Shown piece by piece: positions 36,585 through 45,110 of a stretch of 64,000 bases of DNA. Source of the DNA: Acidobacteriota bacterium (GTDB taxonomy: Bacteria; Acidobacteriota; Blastocatellia; Pyrinomonadales; Pyrinomonadaceae); contig QHXR01000013.1 of NCBI GenBank assembly GCA_003223025.1, positions 1 to 64,000 of the forward strand, in the 5' to 3' direction. Every line of letters starts with the position of its first letter. Positions within the stretch are counted from its first letter, which is position 1. A program made the position numbers and the translations under genes. The notes under the pieces are model-generated. The model saw only the letters and a program-made list of their open reading frames with translations. It had not been told where the DNA came from and searched no databases.

Positions 36585-39197
36585 CTACCGTTTCATATCC
36601 GCGATCGTCGCTCCGTTGCCGCCTTGGCTGTCGGGGGCGAAGGCGAACTTTTCCACGAGCTCGTGGTTCTTTAAGAAATGATGGACGTAGTTTTTCAGAG
36701 CGCCGGTGCCGAAGCCGTGGATGATCCGGACTCGGGGGAGCGATGCGATGTAGGCTTCGTCGATGAATCGGTCGAGCTCGTACTCGGCTTCAGCGGTCGT
36801 GTGGCCGATGAGGTTGAGTTCGGCTGCGGCGTCTGGGGAGTCGATCGGTTTGCTTATGTTGGATACCCTCCCTACCGGTCGGGTTTCCGCCTGTAATCCC
36901 GGTCGGGTCTCTCCTTGCTGTTCGGCGACTCGTAGGTTTGCTATCTTCTCGCGCAGACGCATTCCGCCAACGAGCACTTCCGCGGTTTCTTTGTCGAGCT
37001 TTTCGATTGTGCCGACGTTGCCAAAGGAAGTGATCACTCGTGAGCCGACGGAGAGAACCACCCCGTCCGCCGAAGCGGCGGCCACACCTCCTTCGGAAGG
37101 AGGGGAGTCAGAAGGAGCCGTACCCGCGTGGATTCTTCCACCCGTGTCGCCGCGTCTCCGCGTCCCCGCGTCGCTAACCTTCGAGACCACCGCGCGATTC
37201 AACTCAGCCTTCCTCGCGGAACGTTCCTTGTCGAGTTTGTTTCGAAGCGCTTTGTCCTCGATCGTCTTCATGAACGCAGCAGACTGGCGGTCGAACGCGT
37301 CGACCGTCTCAGCCAGCGTATTTTCAAACTCTTTCTGTCGCGCTTTTTCTTTTTTGCCGGCTTCGATATCGAGCGTCGCGTATCTCATCGCGACGGCTTC
37401 GCGTTCTTCCTCGAGTGCGATGCGGAGGTCTTCGGCGAGTTTTGTTTCGTTTTGTAATTTTCGAAGATAGGCTTCGGCTTCCTGAGCAGAGATATCGAGA
37501 TTCTCACGAGCCTCGTCGATCACTTCCTGCTGAATTCCAAATCGTCTCGCGATCTCAATACCGGACGAAGCTCCGGCTAGGCCGATGAGCAGTTTGTATG
37601 TCGGCCGCAGCGTCTTCTCATCGAACTCAACGGACGCGTTGACGACGCGTTCGTCGTTCGCCGCATAGATCTTCAGACCGCGATAGTGCGTCGATGCGAT
37701 GACTTGCGCCTTACAGTTCCGTCGAAAGTGATCGACGATCGCGACTCCGAGTGCGGAGCCTTCTTCCGGATCTGTTCCGGTACCGGCTTCGTCGAGCAGC
37801 ACGAGCGCGGGCGAGCGGCACTCGCGCATCATGTCGGCGATGTTCGACATATGCGATGAGAACGTCGACAGATTCGCCGCAAGCGATTGATGATCGCCGA
37901 TGTCGGCGAGGACGGATGAGTAAAAGGGAATCTTTGATTTGCCAGCCGGAACAGGAAGTCCGGATATTGCCATCAAACTCAGCAATCCCGCTGTCTTGAG
38001 CACGACGGTCTTTCCGCCCGCGTTTGCGCCGGAGATGATCATTACCGCGTTTTCTTTTGTTAGCTTGAACGAGCTAGGAACGATAGCGGAAGAGAGAACC
38101 ACCCCGTCAGCCGAAGCGGCTGCCACCCCTCCTCCGGAAGGAGGGGAGTCGGGCGATTTTGGATTTTGGATTTTGGATTTTGGATTGAATGAAGCTGCGT
38201 CCGCGGCCGATGCGGGTGACCCGGTCGCTACCGCTCGCGGTTCTGACTTCTGTTGACGCAGATTCTCCTCGAGCAATGGATGTCGCGCGTCGATCAACTC
38301 AAGCGTTTCATCATCCGCGATCTCGGGCACCACAGCCTTAAATTTTCTTGCGAACTCGACCTTGGCTTTTATGAAATCGAGCTCGGTCACCGCTTCGACC
38401 GCGGCTTCTACTGCGACGAGTTGGTCGCGTAGCTGCTCGGTTAGCTCGAATAATATTCTCGCGACCTCGCGTTCTTCTTTGCCTTTGAGATTCTGCAACT
38501 CGTTGTTTGCTTCGATCGCTTCAAGCGGTTCGACGAAAACGGTCTGACCGCTGGATGAAAATCCGTGCGCGACTCCGCCGACCTTTCCGCGGAAATCAGC
38601 CTTCACCGGGATCACGAATCGGTCGTTGCGTACCGTGACGATTTCATCCTGGATGGCTGTACCCGAGCTTCGCATCACTGCTTCAAGCGATTTCGTGAGG
38701 CGTGCTCGTTGACTAAAGATCTCTCGACGCAATCGCGCCAACTCAGGCGATGCCGAGTCATCGATTTCGCCGCTCGGAAGGAGCTTTTTGTTTATGAGAT
38801 CGATCGCCGGGAGGAGAGACGGAGGGATCGATTCGACGATTCGCCAGACTACAGGCGCAGATTCCTTTTCCGGCTGAAGCGACGAACGTGCGAACAAAGC
38901 CTGTGTACAAACTCGCGCGATCTCGAGGAGCCAGATCGGTTCAAGAGTCGCGTTCTTTATTTTCAAAATCGCGACGGCGTCGGACGGATCCTGCATTCCG
39001 CTGAATGACCACGTCACTTGTTTGTCTTCATTCAGTGAGATCGTTTCGGAGATCGCTTCGAGAGCGCGGTCGAGCTCAGGTCGGCTCGTTAGCGGGCGCA
39101 GGTCGGCGAATCGAGCTTCGCCCATCGGCGTCTGCGCGTTTCGCGAGACTAGCTCGAGGAGTTTTGAGTATTCGAGTGTGTCGAGTGAAAAGCTCAT
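36585..39197 (-). CDS. mutS2: MutS2-type endonuclease/ATPase with repeat-derived inserts
   Basis: MutS2 proteins act in recombination suppression or ribosome-collision rescue. The 870-residue product has the N-terminal coiled-coil/core (VTVRNDRFVIPVKADFRGKV GGVAHGFSSSGQTVFVEP), the ATPase (Walker A SGANAGGKTVVL; Walker B VLLDEAGTGTDPEEGSAL), a coiled coil and a C-terminal Smr domain (LNLIGHTTAEAEYELDRF; RIIHGFGTGALKNYVHHF). Family length is about 780. The excess lies in three linker inserts encoded by dispersed repeats (residues about 315-369, 674-715, 756-779). ATG 39197 (SFSLDTLEYSKLLELV) excludes an upstream stretch encoded by the CCAAAAA array. Confidence 0.93.
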   Translation of the reverse strand: MSFSLDTLEYSKLLELVSRNAQTPMGEARFADLRPLTSRPELDRALEAISETISLNEDKQVTWSFSGMQDPSDAVAILKIKNATLEPIWLLEIARVCTQALFARSSLQPEKESAPVVWRIVESIPPSLLPAIDLINKKLLPSGEIDDSASPELARLRREIFSQRARLTKSLEAVMRSSGTAIQDEIVTVRNDRFVIPVKADFRGKVGGVAHGFSSSGQTVFVEPLEAIEANNELQNLKGKEEREVARILFELTEQLRDQLVAVEAAVEAVTELDFIKAKVEFARKFKAVVPEIADDETLELIDARHPLLEENLRQQKSEPRAVATGSPASAADAASFNPKSKIQNPKSPDSPPSGGGVAAASADGVVLSSAIVPSSFKLTKENAVMIISGANAGGKTVVLKTAGLLSLMAISGLPVPAGKSKIPFYSSVLADIGDHQSLAANLSTFSSHMSNIADMMRECRSPALVLLDEAGTGTDPEEGSALGVAIVDHFRRNCKAQVIASTHYRGLKIYAANDERVVNASVEFDEKTLRPTYKLLIGLAGASSGIEIARRFGIQQEVIDEARENLDISAQEAEAYLRKLQNETKLAEDLRIALEEEREAVAMRYATLDIEAGKKEKARQKEFENTLAETVDAFDRQSAAFMKTIEDKALRNKLDKERSARKAELNRAVVSKVSDAGTRRRGDTGGRIHAGTAPSDSPPSEGGVAAASADGVVLSVGSRVITSFGNVGTIEKLDKETAEVLVGGMRLREKIANLRVAEQQGETRPGLQAETRPVGRVSNISKPIDSPDAAAELNLIGHTTAEAEYELDRFIDEAYIASLPRVRIIHGFGTGALKNYVHHFLKNHELVEKFAFAPDSQGGNGATIADMKR
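36860..36925. repeat. Repeat within mutS2, linker before the Smr domain
   Basis: Two near copies of an ACCGGTCGGGT-like unit lie in tandem (taccggtcgggtttccgcct and atcccggtcgggtctctcct, 36874-36913). On the coding strand they read QQGETRPGLQAETRPVGRVS. This is compatible with a dispersed element in frame, but no copy outside mutS2 was seen in this window. Confidence 0.55.
37051..37175. repeat. Repeat elements F2 and K3 inside mutS2
   Basis: 37051-37109 is a copy of the 58-bp double-hairpin element F (compare 9337). 37141-37175 (cgtgtcgccgcgtctccgcg then tccccgcgtcgc) is a GACGCGGA octamer array read in the complementary sense. Both are open in the mutS2 frame (encoding DAGTRRRGDTGG and [16 protein letters not shown]). 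Confidence 0.88.
38092..38250. repeat. Repeat elements F3 and B4 inside mutS2
   Basis: 38092-38150 is a third copy of element F. 38154-38187 is one array of about four GGATTTT units (family B), encoding [12 protein letters not shown]. The remainder to 38250 encodes a Pro/Ala/Gly/Ser stretch (PRAVATGSPASAADAA) of unknown origin. All stay in the mutS2 frame, just before the ATPase domain. Confidence 0.88.
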
Positions 39198-39204
39198 TTC
39201 TATT

Positions 39205-39347
39205 GGGTCTTTGGTTTTTGGTCTTTGGTCTTCGCTTTCGGATTTGAAATTTGAAATTTGAAATGTGAAACCAAAAACCAAAAACCAAAAACCAAAAACC
39301 AAAAACCAAAAACCAAAAACCAAAAACCAAAAACCAAAAACCAAAAA
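39205..39347. repeat. CCAAAAA heptamer array with inverted partner
   Basis: 39271-39347 is eleven perfect tandem copies of CCAAAAA, followed by CC one base before the DUF427 stop codon. 39205-39234 (gtctttggtttttggtcttt ggtc) is a short complementary array. Between them lies a TTTGAAA-type array (39241-39266). Together they form the whole mutS2 leader on the minus strand. Confidence 0.95.
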
Positions 39348-39348
39348 C

Positions 39349-39630
39349 CTATTCGGTAACCTCAACTCCTTTCCAAAACGCGACGTAGTCCTCGATCTCT
39401 TTCGCCTCCGGCTTAACTTCCGGGTAATACCACGCCGCATCCGGGTTCGTTTCACCGTTGACGACGATGTCGTAATAGCTCGTCGTACCTTTCCAACCGC
39501 AGACCGTGTGCGTTTCGCTCGGCTGAAAAAACTCCGTGTTGATCGTGTCTCTGGGAAAATAGTGATTTCCCTCGACTATCACTGTCTCGTCACTCTCGGC
39601 CAATGTTGCGTTATTCCAAATTGCTTTCAT
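39349..39630 (-). CDS. DUF427 domain protein
   Basis: A 93-residue protein of the DUF427 family of uncharacterised small cytoplasmic beta-rich proteins. Visible are KAIWNNATLAESDETVIVEG NHYF, FFQPSETHTVCGWKGTTSYY DIVVNG and the conserved AAWYYPEVKPEAKEIEDYVA FWKGV. The start at 39630 overlaps the DCC-family gene upstream by 4 nt, so the two are co-transcribed. Its stop codon abuts the CCAAAAA array. Confidence 0.85.
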   Translation of the reverse strand: MKAIWNNATLAESDETVIVEGNHYFPRDTINTEFFQPSETHTVCGWKGTTSYYDIVVNGETNPDAAWYYPEVKPEAKEIEDYVAFWKGVEVTE

Positions 39631-40052
39631 AAAAATCTTGCTCTTGCTTCAGGAGTCGGAAGCATGCATTCGTCTTTTCGTCCAAAGAATCGATATCGAT
39701 ATTTCGCAAATACGCGATAAAAAAAGTCGCGTATCGATGCCGGCACGATAATAAATGCGTAACTCCACGACCAAAGTCCGGTGAGTCGTCGAGCAATCCT
39801 CAATGCCGCAGTCGAATGAGTATATGCCTCGCCGTCTTCGATCAATATCACCGAGTCGATCGGAGTCGATCCGTCGCCCGACTCACGGTTCGCGACTTTG
39901 GAATCGAGTTTGTATTCCGCCGCTAACTTCATTCCGGCCTCGGACTGCAGCGGAGCAAACTTAAAATAGCAGTCGGGATCGTGCTCGATCACAAAATTTA
40001 CCGACGCGTCGCAGAAGTTGCAGACACCATCGAACAACACGACTGCTCCCAT
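39627..40052 (-). CDS. DCC family thiol-disulfide oxidoreductase-like protein (DUF393)
   Basis: A 141-residue protein with the DCC-family signature near the start, VLFDGVCNFCDASVNFVI (D-G-x-C-x-x-C), a redox-type CxxC. It also has SVILIEDGEAYTHSTAALRI ARRL and a hydrophobic central segment (LWSWSYAFIIVPASIRDFFY). The family is thought to be thioredoxin-like; substrates are unknown. It is the first gene of a two-gene unit with DUF427. Confidence 0.85.
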   Translation of the reverse strand: MGAVVLFDGVCNFCDASVNFVIEHDPDCYFKFAPLQSEAGMKLAAEYKLDSKVANRESGDGSTPIDSVILIEDGEAYTHSTAALRIARRLTGLWSWSYAFIIVPASIRDFFYRVFAKYRYRFFGRKDECMLPTPEARARFL

Positions 40053-40078
40053 GGTGTGATTTTAGCAAACCTTTGGAG

Positions 40079-40144
40079 CAATGGGACAGATGGGACAGAC
40101 GGGACCAATGCCATAGGTCTCATATGTCCCATCTGTCCCATTGA
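40079..40144. repeat. GGGACAGAT inverted repeat
   Basis: caatgggacagatgggacag (40079-40098) and tgtcccatctgtcccattg (40126-40144) pair over 19 nt with about one mismatch. The arms are built of 9-nt GGGACAGAT units. It lies in the gap between divergent genes. Confidence 0.8.
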
Positions 40145-40225
40145 TCCGACTCCCTTTCCTTTCCGAAACTTTTCAATTATTCTCTGCGTAAACCCGAATC
40201 CAAGGTTTCCACTCGCGATTTACTT

Positions 40226-41860
40226 ATGAAATTCAAGATCGTTTTATTAGCTGTCGCGGCGACAGGTCTGTTCGCAGCACACGCCGGCGCTCAATCGTTC
40301 GCGATCACGAACGCCAAGATCGTTACCGTCTCCGGACCGACGATCGAGAGCGGAACGGTCGTCGTTCGCGACGGACTCATCGCTGCTGTTGGCGCGGACG
40401 CGAAGGCTCCCGCAGATGCGCAGATTTTCGATGGCACCGGAATGACGGTTTATCCAGGATTCGTCGACGCTCTGACAAATGTCGGGATCCAGCCGCGCAC
40501 TGCTGCCGCAGCTCCACCTGGAGTTGTGGCGACCCAGCTAACGCCGCAAGCAAACTCGAACTATCCGGTGGGATTGCGACCCGAAGTCATCGCGATCGAT
40601 GAACTGCGCGGAGGCGATGCGCAGTTTGAAACGGTGCGGAATGCGGGATTCACTACGGTCGTGACGGTTGGACGCCTGGGGATCTTCAACGGACGTTCGG
40701 CGATCATCAATCTCGCCGGCGAAAATGTTTCCGGAATGATCGTGAAATCACCGTTCGCCGAACACATCTCATTCACAACGGTCGGAGGCGGCGTTTATCC
40801 CGGATCGTTGCTCGGAACTTTCTCGGCGCTTCGGCAGATGTTCCTGGACGCGCAGCGTCTGCAGGAGATTCAGAAGATGTATGCGGCGAATCCGCGCGGA
40901 ATGAAACGGCCCGACGCCGATGCGTCGCTCGAAGCTCTGTTTCCCGTCATCAATCGCGAAGTGCCGATCGTGTTCAATGCGAATCGAGAGATCGAGATCG
41001 TCCGTGCACTCGATTTTGCGAAAGAGTTCAACCTCAAAGCGATGATCGGCGGCGGTCAGGAAGCATGGAAAGTTGCGGATCGATTAAAAGCCCAGGACGT
41101 GCCCGTTCTGCTCTCGCTCAATTTTCCGAAGCGTACGACCGCCGCGTCGCCGGACGCCGATCAGGAGACGATGGACATTCTTCGCTTTCGAGCGGAAACT
41201 CCCAAGACCGCTGCGAAGCTTCAGCAAGCCGGTGTGAAGTTCGCATTTCAATCCGGCGGAGCGACAACACTATTAGACTTTTTTACGAATGCCGGTAAGG
41301 CAGTCGAAAATGGTTTGTCGCGCGATGCCGCGATTCGGTCGATGACGCTTGGCTCGGCAGAGATCCTAGGAATCAGCGATCGACTCGGTTCAATCGACAC
41401 CGGAAAGATCGCGAATCTTGCGGTCGTGAAGGGCGATGTTTTTAGCAAGGATCGATTTGTCTCGAGTACCTTTGTCGACGGCAAACCGTTCGAGCAAAAA
41501 CTGGTCACTCCGAGTACGGCCGCGGGACGACCTCCGACCACTACGTCGCCCGGAGCCATTGCGAGAGTTGGCGGAAATTATTCGATCACGATCGAAGTTC
41601 CGGGACAGCAGTTGACCGGTACGATGGCGCTTACACAGCAGGCAGGAGTGATCACCGGATCGCTGCAGACTCAACTCGGGACTTCGCCGATAAAGGATGG
41701 GAAAGTTACCGCCGACGGATTTAGTTTTGCCGCGACGGTCGAGTTCGGCGGAACGCAGGTGGAGATGCATGTGAAGGGAACGGTGGCGGGAAATCAAGTC
41801 AGCGGCACGATGGATTCGCCACAGGGAACTGTTTCGTTTACGGGAAAGAGGAATCCATGA
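40226..41860 (+). CDS. Secreted amidohydrolase-like protein lacking the HxH motif
   Basis: A 544-residue protein of the imidazolonepropionase-like amidohydrolase group. It has a signal peptide ([22 protein letters not shown]) and the typical [11 protein letters not shown] and [17 protein letters not shown]. At the latter position true hydrolases have an HxH metal site; here it reads DALTNVG. GNxG-type and [20 protein letters not shown] segments follow. A C-terminal 95-residue beta-rich domain ([15 protein letters not shown] onward) is extra. It probably no longer binds metal in the usual way. It heads a three-gene run of relatives. Confidence 0.82.
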   Translation: MKFKIVLLAVAATGLFAAHAGAQSFAITNAKIVTVSGPTIESGTVVVRDGLIAAVGADAKAPADAQIFDGTGMTVYPGFVDALTNVGIQPRTAAAAPPGVVATQLTPQANSNYPVGLRPEVIAIDELRGGDAQFETVRNAGFTTVVTVGRLGIFNGRSAIINLAGENVSGMIVKSPFAEHISFTTVGGGVYPGSLLGTFSALRQMFLDAQRLQEIQKMYAANPRGMKRPDADASLEALFPVINREVPIVFNANREIEIVRALDFAKEFNLKAMIGGGQEAWKVADRLKAQDVPVLLSLNFPKRTTAASPDADQETMDILRFRAETPKTAAKLQQAGVKFAFQSGGATTLLDFFTNAGKAVENGLSRDAAIRSMTLGSAEILGISDRLGSIDTGKIANLAVVKGDVFSKDRFVSSTFVDGKPFEQKLVTPSTAAGRPPTTTSPGAIARVGGNYSITIEVPGQQLTGTMALTQQAGVITGSLQTQLGTSPIKDGKVTADGFSFAATVEFGGTQVEMHVKGTVAGNQVSGTMDSPQGTVSFTGKRNP

Positions 41861-41880
41861 TTACCAAAGCAGTCGACAAG

Positions 41881-42013
41881 GGACTGGACCGCAGGCAACC
41901 TGCCAGCCTGACATCGCCGCTTCGGCCGATGTCAGCCTCCGTCTTGTCGCATCATCATCGTTTCACGCCATCGGAAGCCTAGGCGTGGCAGGCAGGCTGC
42001 CTGCGGTCCAGTC
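41881..42013. repeat. Large imperfect inverted repeat between the two amidohydrolase genes
   Basis: ggactggaccgcaggcaacc tgcc (41881-41904) faces ggcaggcaggctgcctgcgg tccagtc (41987-42013). An inner hairpin gacatcgccgcttcggccga tgtc lies at 41910-41933. The arms pair over about 24 nt with bulges. Confidence 0.8.
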
Positions 42014-42051
42014 GATACGCCATCTGTTCGGATGCTGACGTTTAAATTGTT

Positions 42052-43434
42052 ATGAAAACACTGACAAGCATATTCATTGTTTTGCTGTTGGGTCTTGCCA
42101 CGCTTGCGCAAACTCGCAACGAAGTTCTGATCAAAAATGCGACCGTGCTGACGGCGATCCACGGAACACTTGAGAACACCGACATCCTCATCCGTGACGG
42201 CAAGATCGCAAAGATCGGAAAGAATCTCGCCGCCGGCGGTAGCGCGAAAATTATCGACGCGACCGGTAAGTTCATTTCGCCGGGTATCATCGATTGCCAC
42301 TCGCACACGATGATGGATGCCATCAACGAGGGTTCGTTGTCGGTGACGTCGATGACCCGCATTCGCGACGTTTTGAATCCGACTGATATCGCGATCTATC
42401 GAGCACTCGCTGGGGGCGTAACTACGGCGAATCTTCTGCACGGGTCGGCGAACGCGATCGGCGGCCAGAACTCGACGGTGAAGTTTAAGTTCGGGCATCC
42501 GATCGAGGACTTCATGATTCCCGACGCACCGCCCGGGATCAAATTCGCGATGGGTGAAAATCCCAAACGCTCGAGCCAAACGTTTCAGCCCGGTCAGACG
42601 CCGCGATATCCGCGGACTCGCATGGGAACTCTTGAGGTGATGCGAGACGCGTTCGTCCGCGCACGTGATTACAAACAGGCTTGGGATGACTACAAAGCAA
42701 AGAAAACGAAAGTTCCGCCTCGACGCGATATCGAGCTCGAGCCGATCGTCGAGATCCTCGAAGGCAAGCGCCTTGTTCACGCTCACGGATATCGTTCGGA
42801 TGAACATTTGAATTTGATGCTGCTGGCCGATGAGTTCGGATTCAAAGTCGCGACCCTTCAGCACGGTTTGGAGGCTTACAAGATCGCACCGGAGATCGCA
42901 CGGCGCGGCACCGGTGTTTCGATCTTCGCCGACAGTTGGAGCTACAAACTCGAGGCCTACGATTCGATCCCGTACAACGCATACATTCTTTGGAAGAATG
43001 GCGTTGTCGTTTCAATCAACTCGGATTCGGACGAACGTATGCGTCGGCTGAATCTCGACGCGGCGAAAATGATGAAGTACGGCGGCGTCCCCGAAGAAGA
43101 AGCCCTGAAGATGGTTACGCTCAATCCGGCGAAACAACTCGGGATCGACAAACGGACCGGCTCGATCGAAGTAGGAAAGGATGCCGACATCGTTATTTGG
43201 AGCGCACACCCGTTCAGTGTCTACTCGCATGCCGACATGACATTGATCGAAGGCGACGTCTATTTCGATCGTTCGAACGACATTCAAAAGCGTCCGGAGA
43301 TCGCGAAGGAGCGTGAAGCTCTCGAGAAGATGGATATCAATAAAGCTCCCGCCAGCGGAGCGACGAGTCCGCGAATTCCCTCGGAGAAGAGAACGGAAGA
43401 AAGAGACGAAGCTGAGTACGGAGATAACCGATGA
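42052..43434 (+). CDS. Secreted amidohydrolase with intact HxH motif
   Basis: A 460-residue enzyme of the same superfamily. It has a signal peptide (KTLTSIFIVLLLGLATLAQT). The metal-binding HxH is intact in PGIIDCHSHTMMD. Further likely ligands are present (LVHAHGYRSDEHL, LQHGLEAYKI) and the C-terminal Asp region NSDSDERMRRLN. Unlike its neighbours it should be catalytic, on a cyclic amide-type or related substrate that cannot be named. The stop overlaps the next start by 4 nt (ATGA). Confidence 0.86.
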   Translation: MKTLTSIFIVLLLGLATLAQTRNEVLIKNATVLTAIHGTLENTDILIRDGKIAKIGKNLAAGGSAKIIDATGKFISPGIIDCHSHTMMDAINEGSLSVTSMTRIRDVLNPTDIAIYRALAGGVTTANLLHGSANAIGGQNSTVKFKFGHPIEDFMIPDAPPGIKFAMGENPKRSSQTFQPGQTPRYPRTRMGTLEVMRDAFVRARDYKQAWDDYKAKKTKVPPRRDIELEPIVEILEGKRLVHAHGYRSDEHLNLMLLADEFGFKVATLQHGLEAYKIAPEIARRGTGVSIFADSWSYKLEAYDSIPYNAYILWKNGVVVSINSDSDERMRRLNLDAAKMMKYGGVPEEEALKMVTLNPAKQLGIDKRTGSIEVGKDADIVIWSAHPFSVYSHADMTLIEGDVYFDRSNDIQKRPEIAKEREALEKMDINKAPASGATSPRIPSEKRTEERDEAEYGDNR

Positions 43435-44852
43435 GGAATAGGATTTTTACCGCAGAGACGCGGAGACGCGGAGTGTTTTTGAACAAGAATCGAGTACGGC
43501 TTGTTGCGTTTTTCTTCTCGGCGTCTCTGTGTCTCGGCGGTTTGTTTTCCGCCGCCGCTCAGAGCGACGGCTCGCAGCAGAACAAGACCGGACGCGCTGG
43601 AACATTTGCGATCGTTAATGCTCGCGTCGTTACCGTTTCTGGTGCGGTTATCGAGAATGGGACGGTCGTTATTCAGGATGGCAAGATCGTCGCGGTCGGA
43701 GCATCCGTGAATATTCCTTCGAATGCCGAGAAGATCGATGGGAAAGGCCTGTCGGTTTATCCGGGGATGATCGATGCCGGAACAAATCTCGGACTCGCTG
43801 AGATCGGACAAGGTGCGAACGCTACCATGGACGTTGCCGAGACAGGAACGCAGAACGCGAATGCGAAAGCGATTCTCGCCGTCAATCCGCATTCGTCACA
43901 CGTGAACGTTACCCGAGTGAATGGGATCACGACTGTTCAGACGTATCCCTCGGGTGGCTTGATCGCCGGACAAAGCGCGGTGATAAATCTAAACGGATCG
44001 ACGCAGGCTGAAATGGCAGTTGTGTCCGCCGAAGGCCTGGTGATCAACTTTCCTCGAATCGCGACGTTCGGTGGATTCAATCCGGGTGTCGGTCCGCAGG
44101 TGATCGAATTCAACGATGCAGTTAAGCGTCGTGACACGCAGATCGACGAGCTGAAGAAAACTTTTAAGAGCGCCGAAAATTACGGCCGGGCAAAAGATGC
44201 GTACGCGAAAGATAAATCTCTTCCGTATCCCGCAACCGATCTTCGACTCGAAGCTCTTGTTCCTTATGTCCGCGGTCAACGGCCGATCATCTTCACCGTA
44301 GAGCGCGAGCGCGACATTCGTGCCGTCGCTCGATTTGTTGCGGATATGAAGGTGAAGGGAATCATCGTCGGCGGACAGGAAGCGTGGAAGGCCGCCGATG
44401 AGTTGAAGAAAAATAACATCGCCGTGATCTACACGAACATTTATAACCTGCCGGTTCGTGACGATGACTCGTACGATTATCTTTACGAGGCTCCTTCAAA
44501 ATTACAGCAGGCGGGAGTTCGATTTGCGATCAGCACGGGCGATGGCGGAGCCGAGGTTCGCGATCTTCCGTATCAGGCCGGGATCGCCGGTGCGTTCGGA
44601 TTGTCGAAAGAAGACGCGTTGAAGTCCGTAACGCTTTATCCGGCGCAGATTCTGGGAGTCGATGATCGGCTTGGTTCGATCGAGGTCGGGAAGATGGCGA
44701 ACATCGTTGTGACCGACGGGGATCTTCTCGAACCGCGGACGAACATAAAATATCTTTTCATCGGCGGACGATTGCTTGCGCTGACGAGCCGGCATACCGA
44801 ATTGTTCGACAGTTTTAAGGACAGGAAAGAAAGTAATCAGCCTCTGCCCTAG
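43431..44852 (+). CDS. Amidohydrolase-like protein with repeat-derived signal peptide
   Basis: A 473-residue relative of the first gene of the trio. HxH is replaced (SVYPGMIDAGTNLGLAEIG). The remaining family motifs (GRVFIVG-like IVGGQEAWKAADELKKNNIA; DRLGSIEVGKMANIVVTDGD) are present. Its N-terminus (TAETRRRG ... FFFSASLCLGGLFSAAAQ) is encoded by the E-type octamer element, whose right arm forms the hydrophobic core. It starts in a 4-nt overlap with the preceding gene. A catalytic role is doubtful. Confidence 0.82.
   Translation: MRNRIFTAETRRRGVFLNKNRVRLVAFFFSASLCLGGLFSAAAQSDGSQQNKTGRAGTFAIVNARVVTVSGAVIENGTVVIQDGKIVAVGASVNIPSNAEKIDGKGLSVYPGMIDAGTNLGLAEIGQGANATMDVAETGTQNANAKAILAVNPHSSHVNVTRVNGITTVQTYPSGGLIAGQSAVINLNGSTQAEMAVVSAEGLVINFPRIATFGGFNPGVGPQVIEFNDAVKRRDTQIDELKKTFKSAENYGRAKDAYAKDKSLPYPATDLRLEALVPYVRGQRPIIFTVERERDIRAVARFVADMKVKGIIVGGQEAWKAADELKKNNIAVIYTNIYNLPVRDDDSYDYLYEAPSKLQQAGVRFAISTGDGGAEVRDLPYQAGIAGAFGLSKEDALKSVTLYPAQILGVDDRLGSIEVGKMANIVVTDGDLLEPRTNIKYLFIGGRLLALTSRHTELFDSFKDRKESNQPLP
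43448..43544. repeat. Octamer inverted array E3 inside an amidohydrolase signal sequence
   Basis: Left arm taccgcagagacgcggagac gcggag (43448-43473) and right arm ctcggcgtctctgtgtctcg gcggttt (43516-43543) are the E element also found before adk and accC. Both lie in frame within the first 38 codons of the third amidohydrolase-like gene. Confidence 0.9.
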
Positions 44853-44885
44853 CAAGTAGCCGAGGACTTCACTTTTTAGCAAAAC

Positions 44886-44916
44886 AAAAGGTCGCCCCGT
44901 GGCGACTTTTTATTTT
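44886..44916 (+). terminator. Intrinsic terminator after the amidohydrolase trio
   Basis: gtcgcc (44891-44896) pairs with ggcgac (44901-44906) around cccgt-like loop bases. Flanking A and T runs (aaaag before, tttttatttt after) could extend the stem. It lies 35 nt beyond the stop. Confidence 0.82.
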
Positions 44917-45110
44917 GTCGCTACTTGCTTCCGCTCAGCAGAATCCAAAGCTCATCTCCACCGGTTCAACAATCCGGCCATGGCTATTCAAAAACATTTG
45001 CGAAGCCGTTGGACGGTGATATTATTTTCGGCACCAAACGCGGTGATCCTCCCGAATTAAACAAAATCTTTGTTTTATTACGTCTTTCTAGAAAAGTGAG
45101 GTAAAACTTA

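Noticed and set aside
39271-39347. CCAAAAA array as a CRISPR or as a coding repeat
   Set aside because: Units are contiguous 7-mers without spacers. The translated frame is only F, W, L, V and G, and lies ahead of the real MutS2 start.
41932-42864. A 310-codon minus-strand frame opposite the middle amidohydrolase gene
   Set aside because: Shadow of a well-supported plus-strand gene with signal peptide and metal motifs.
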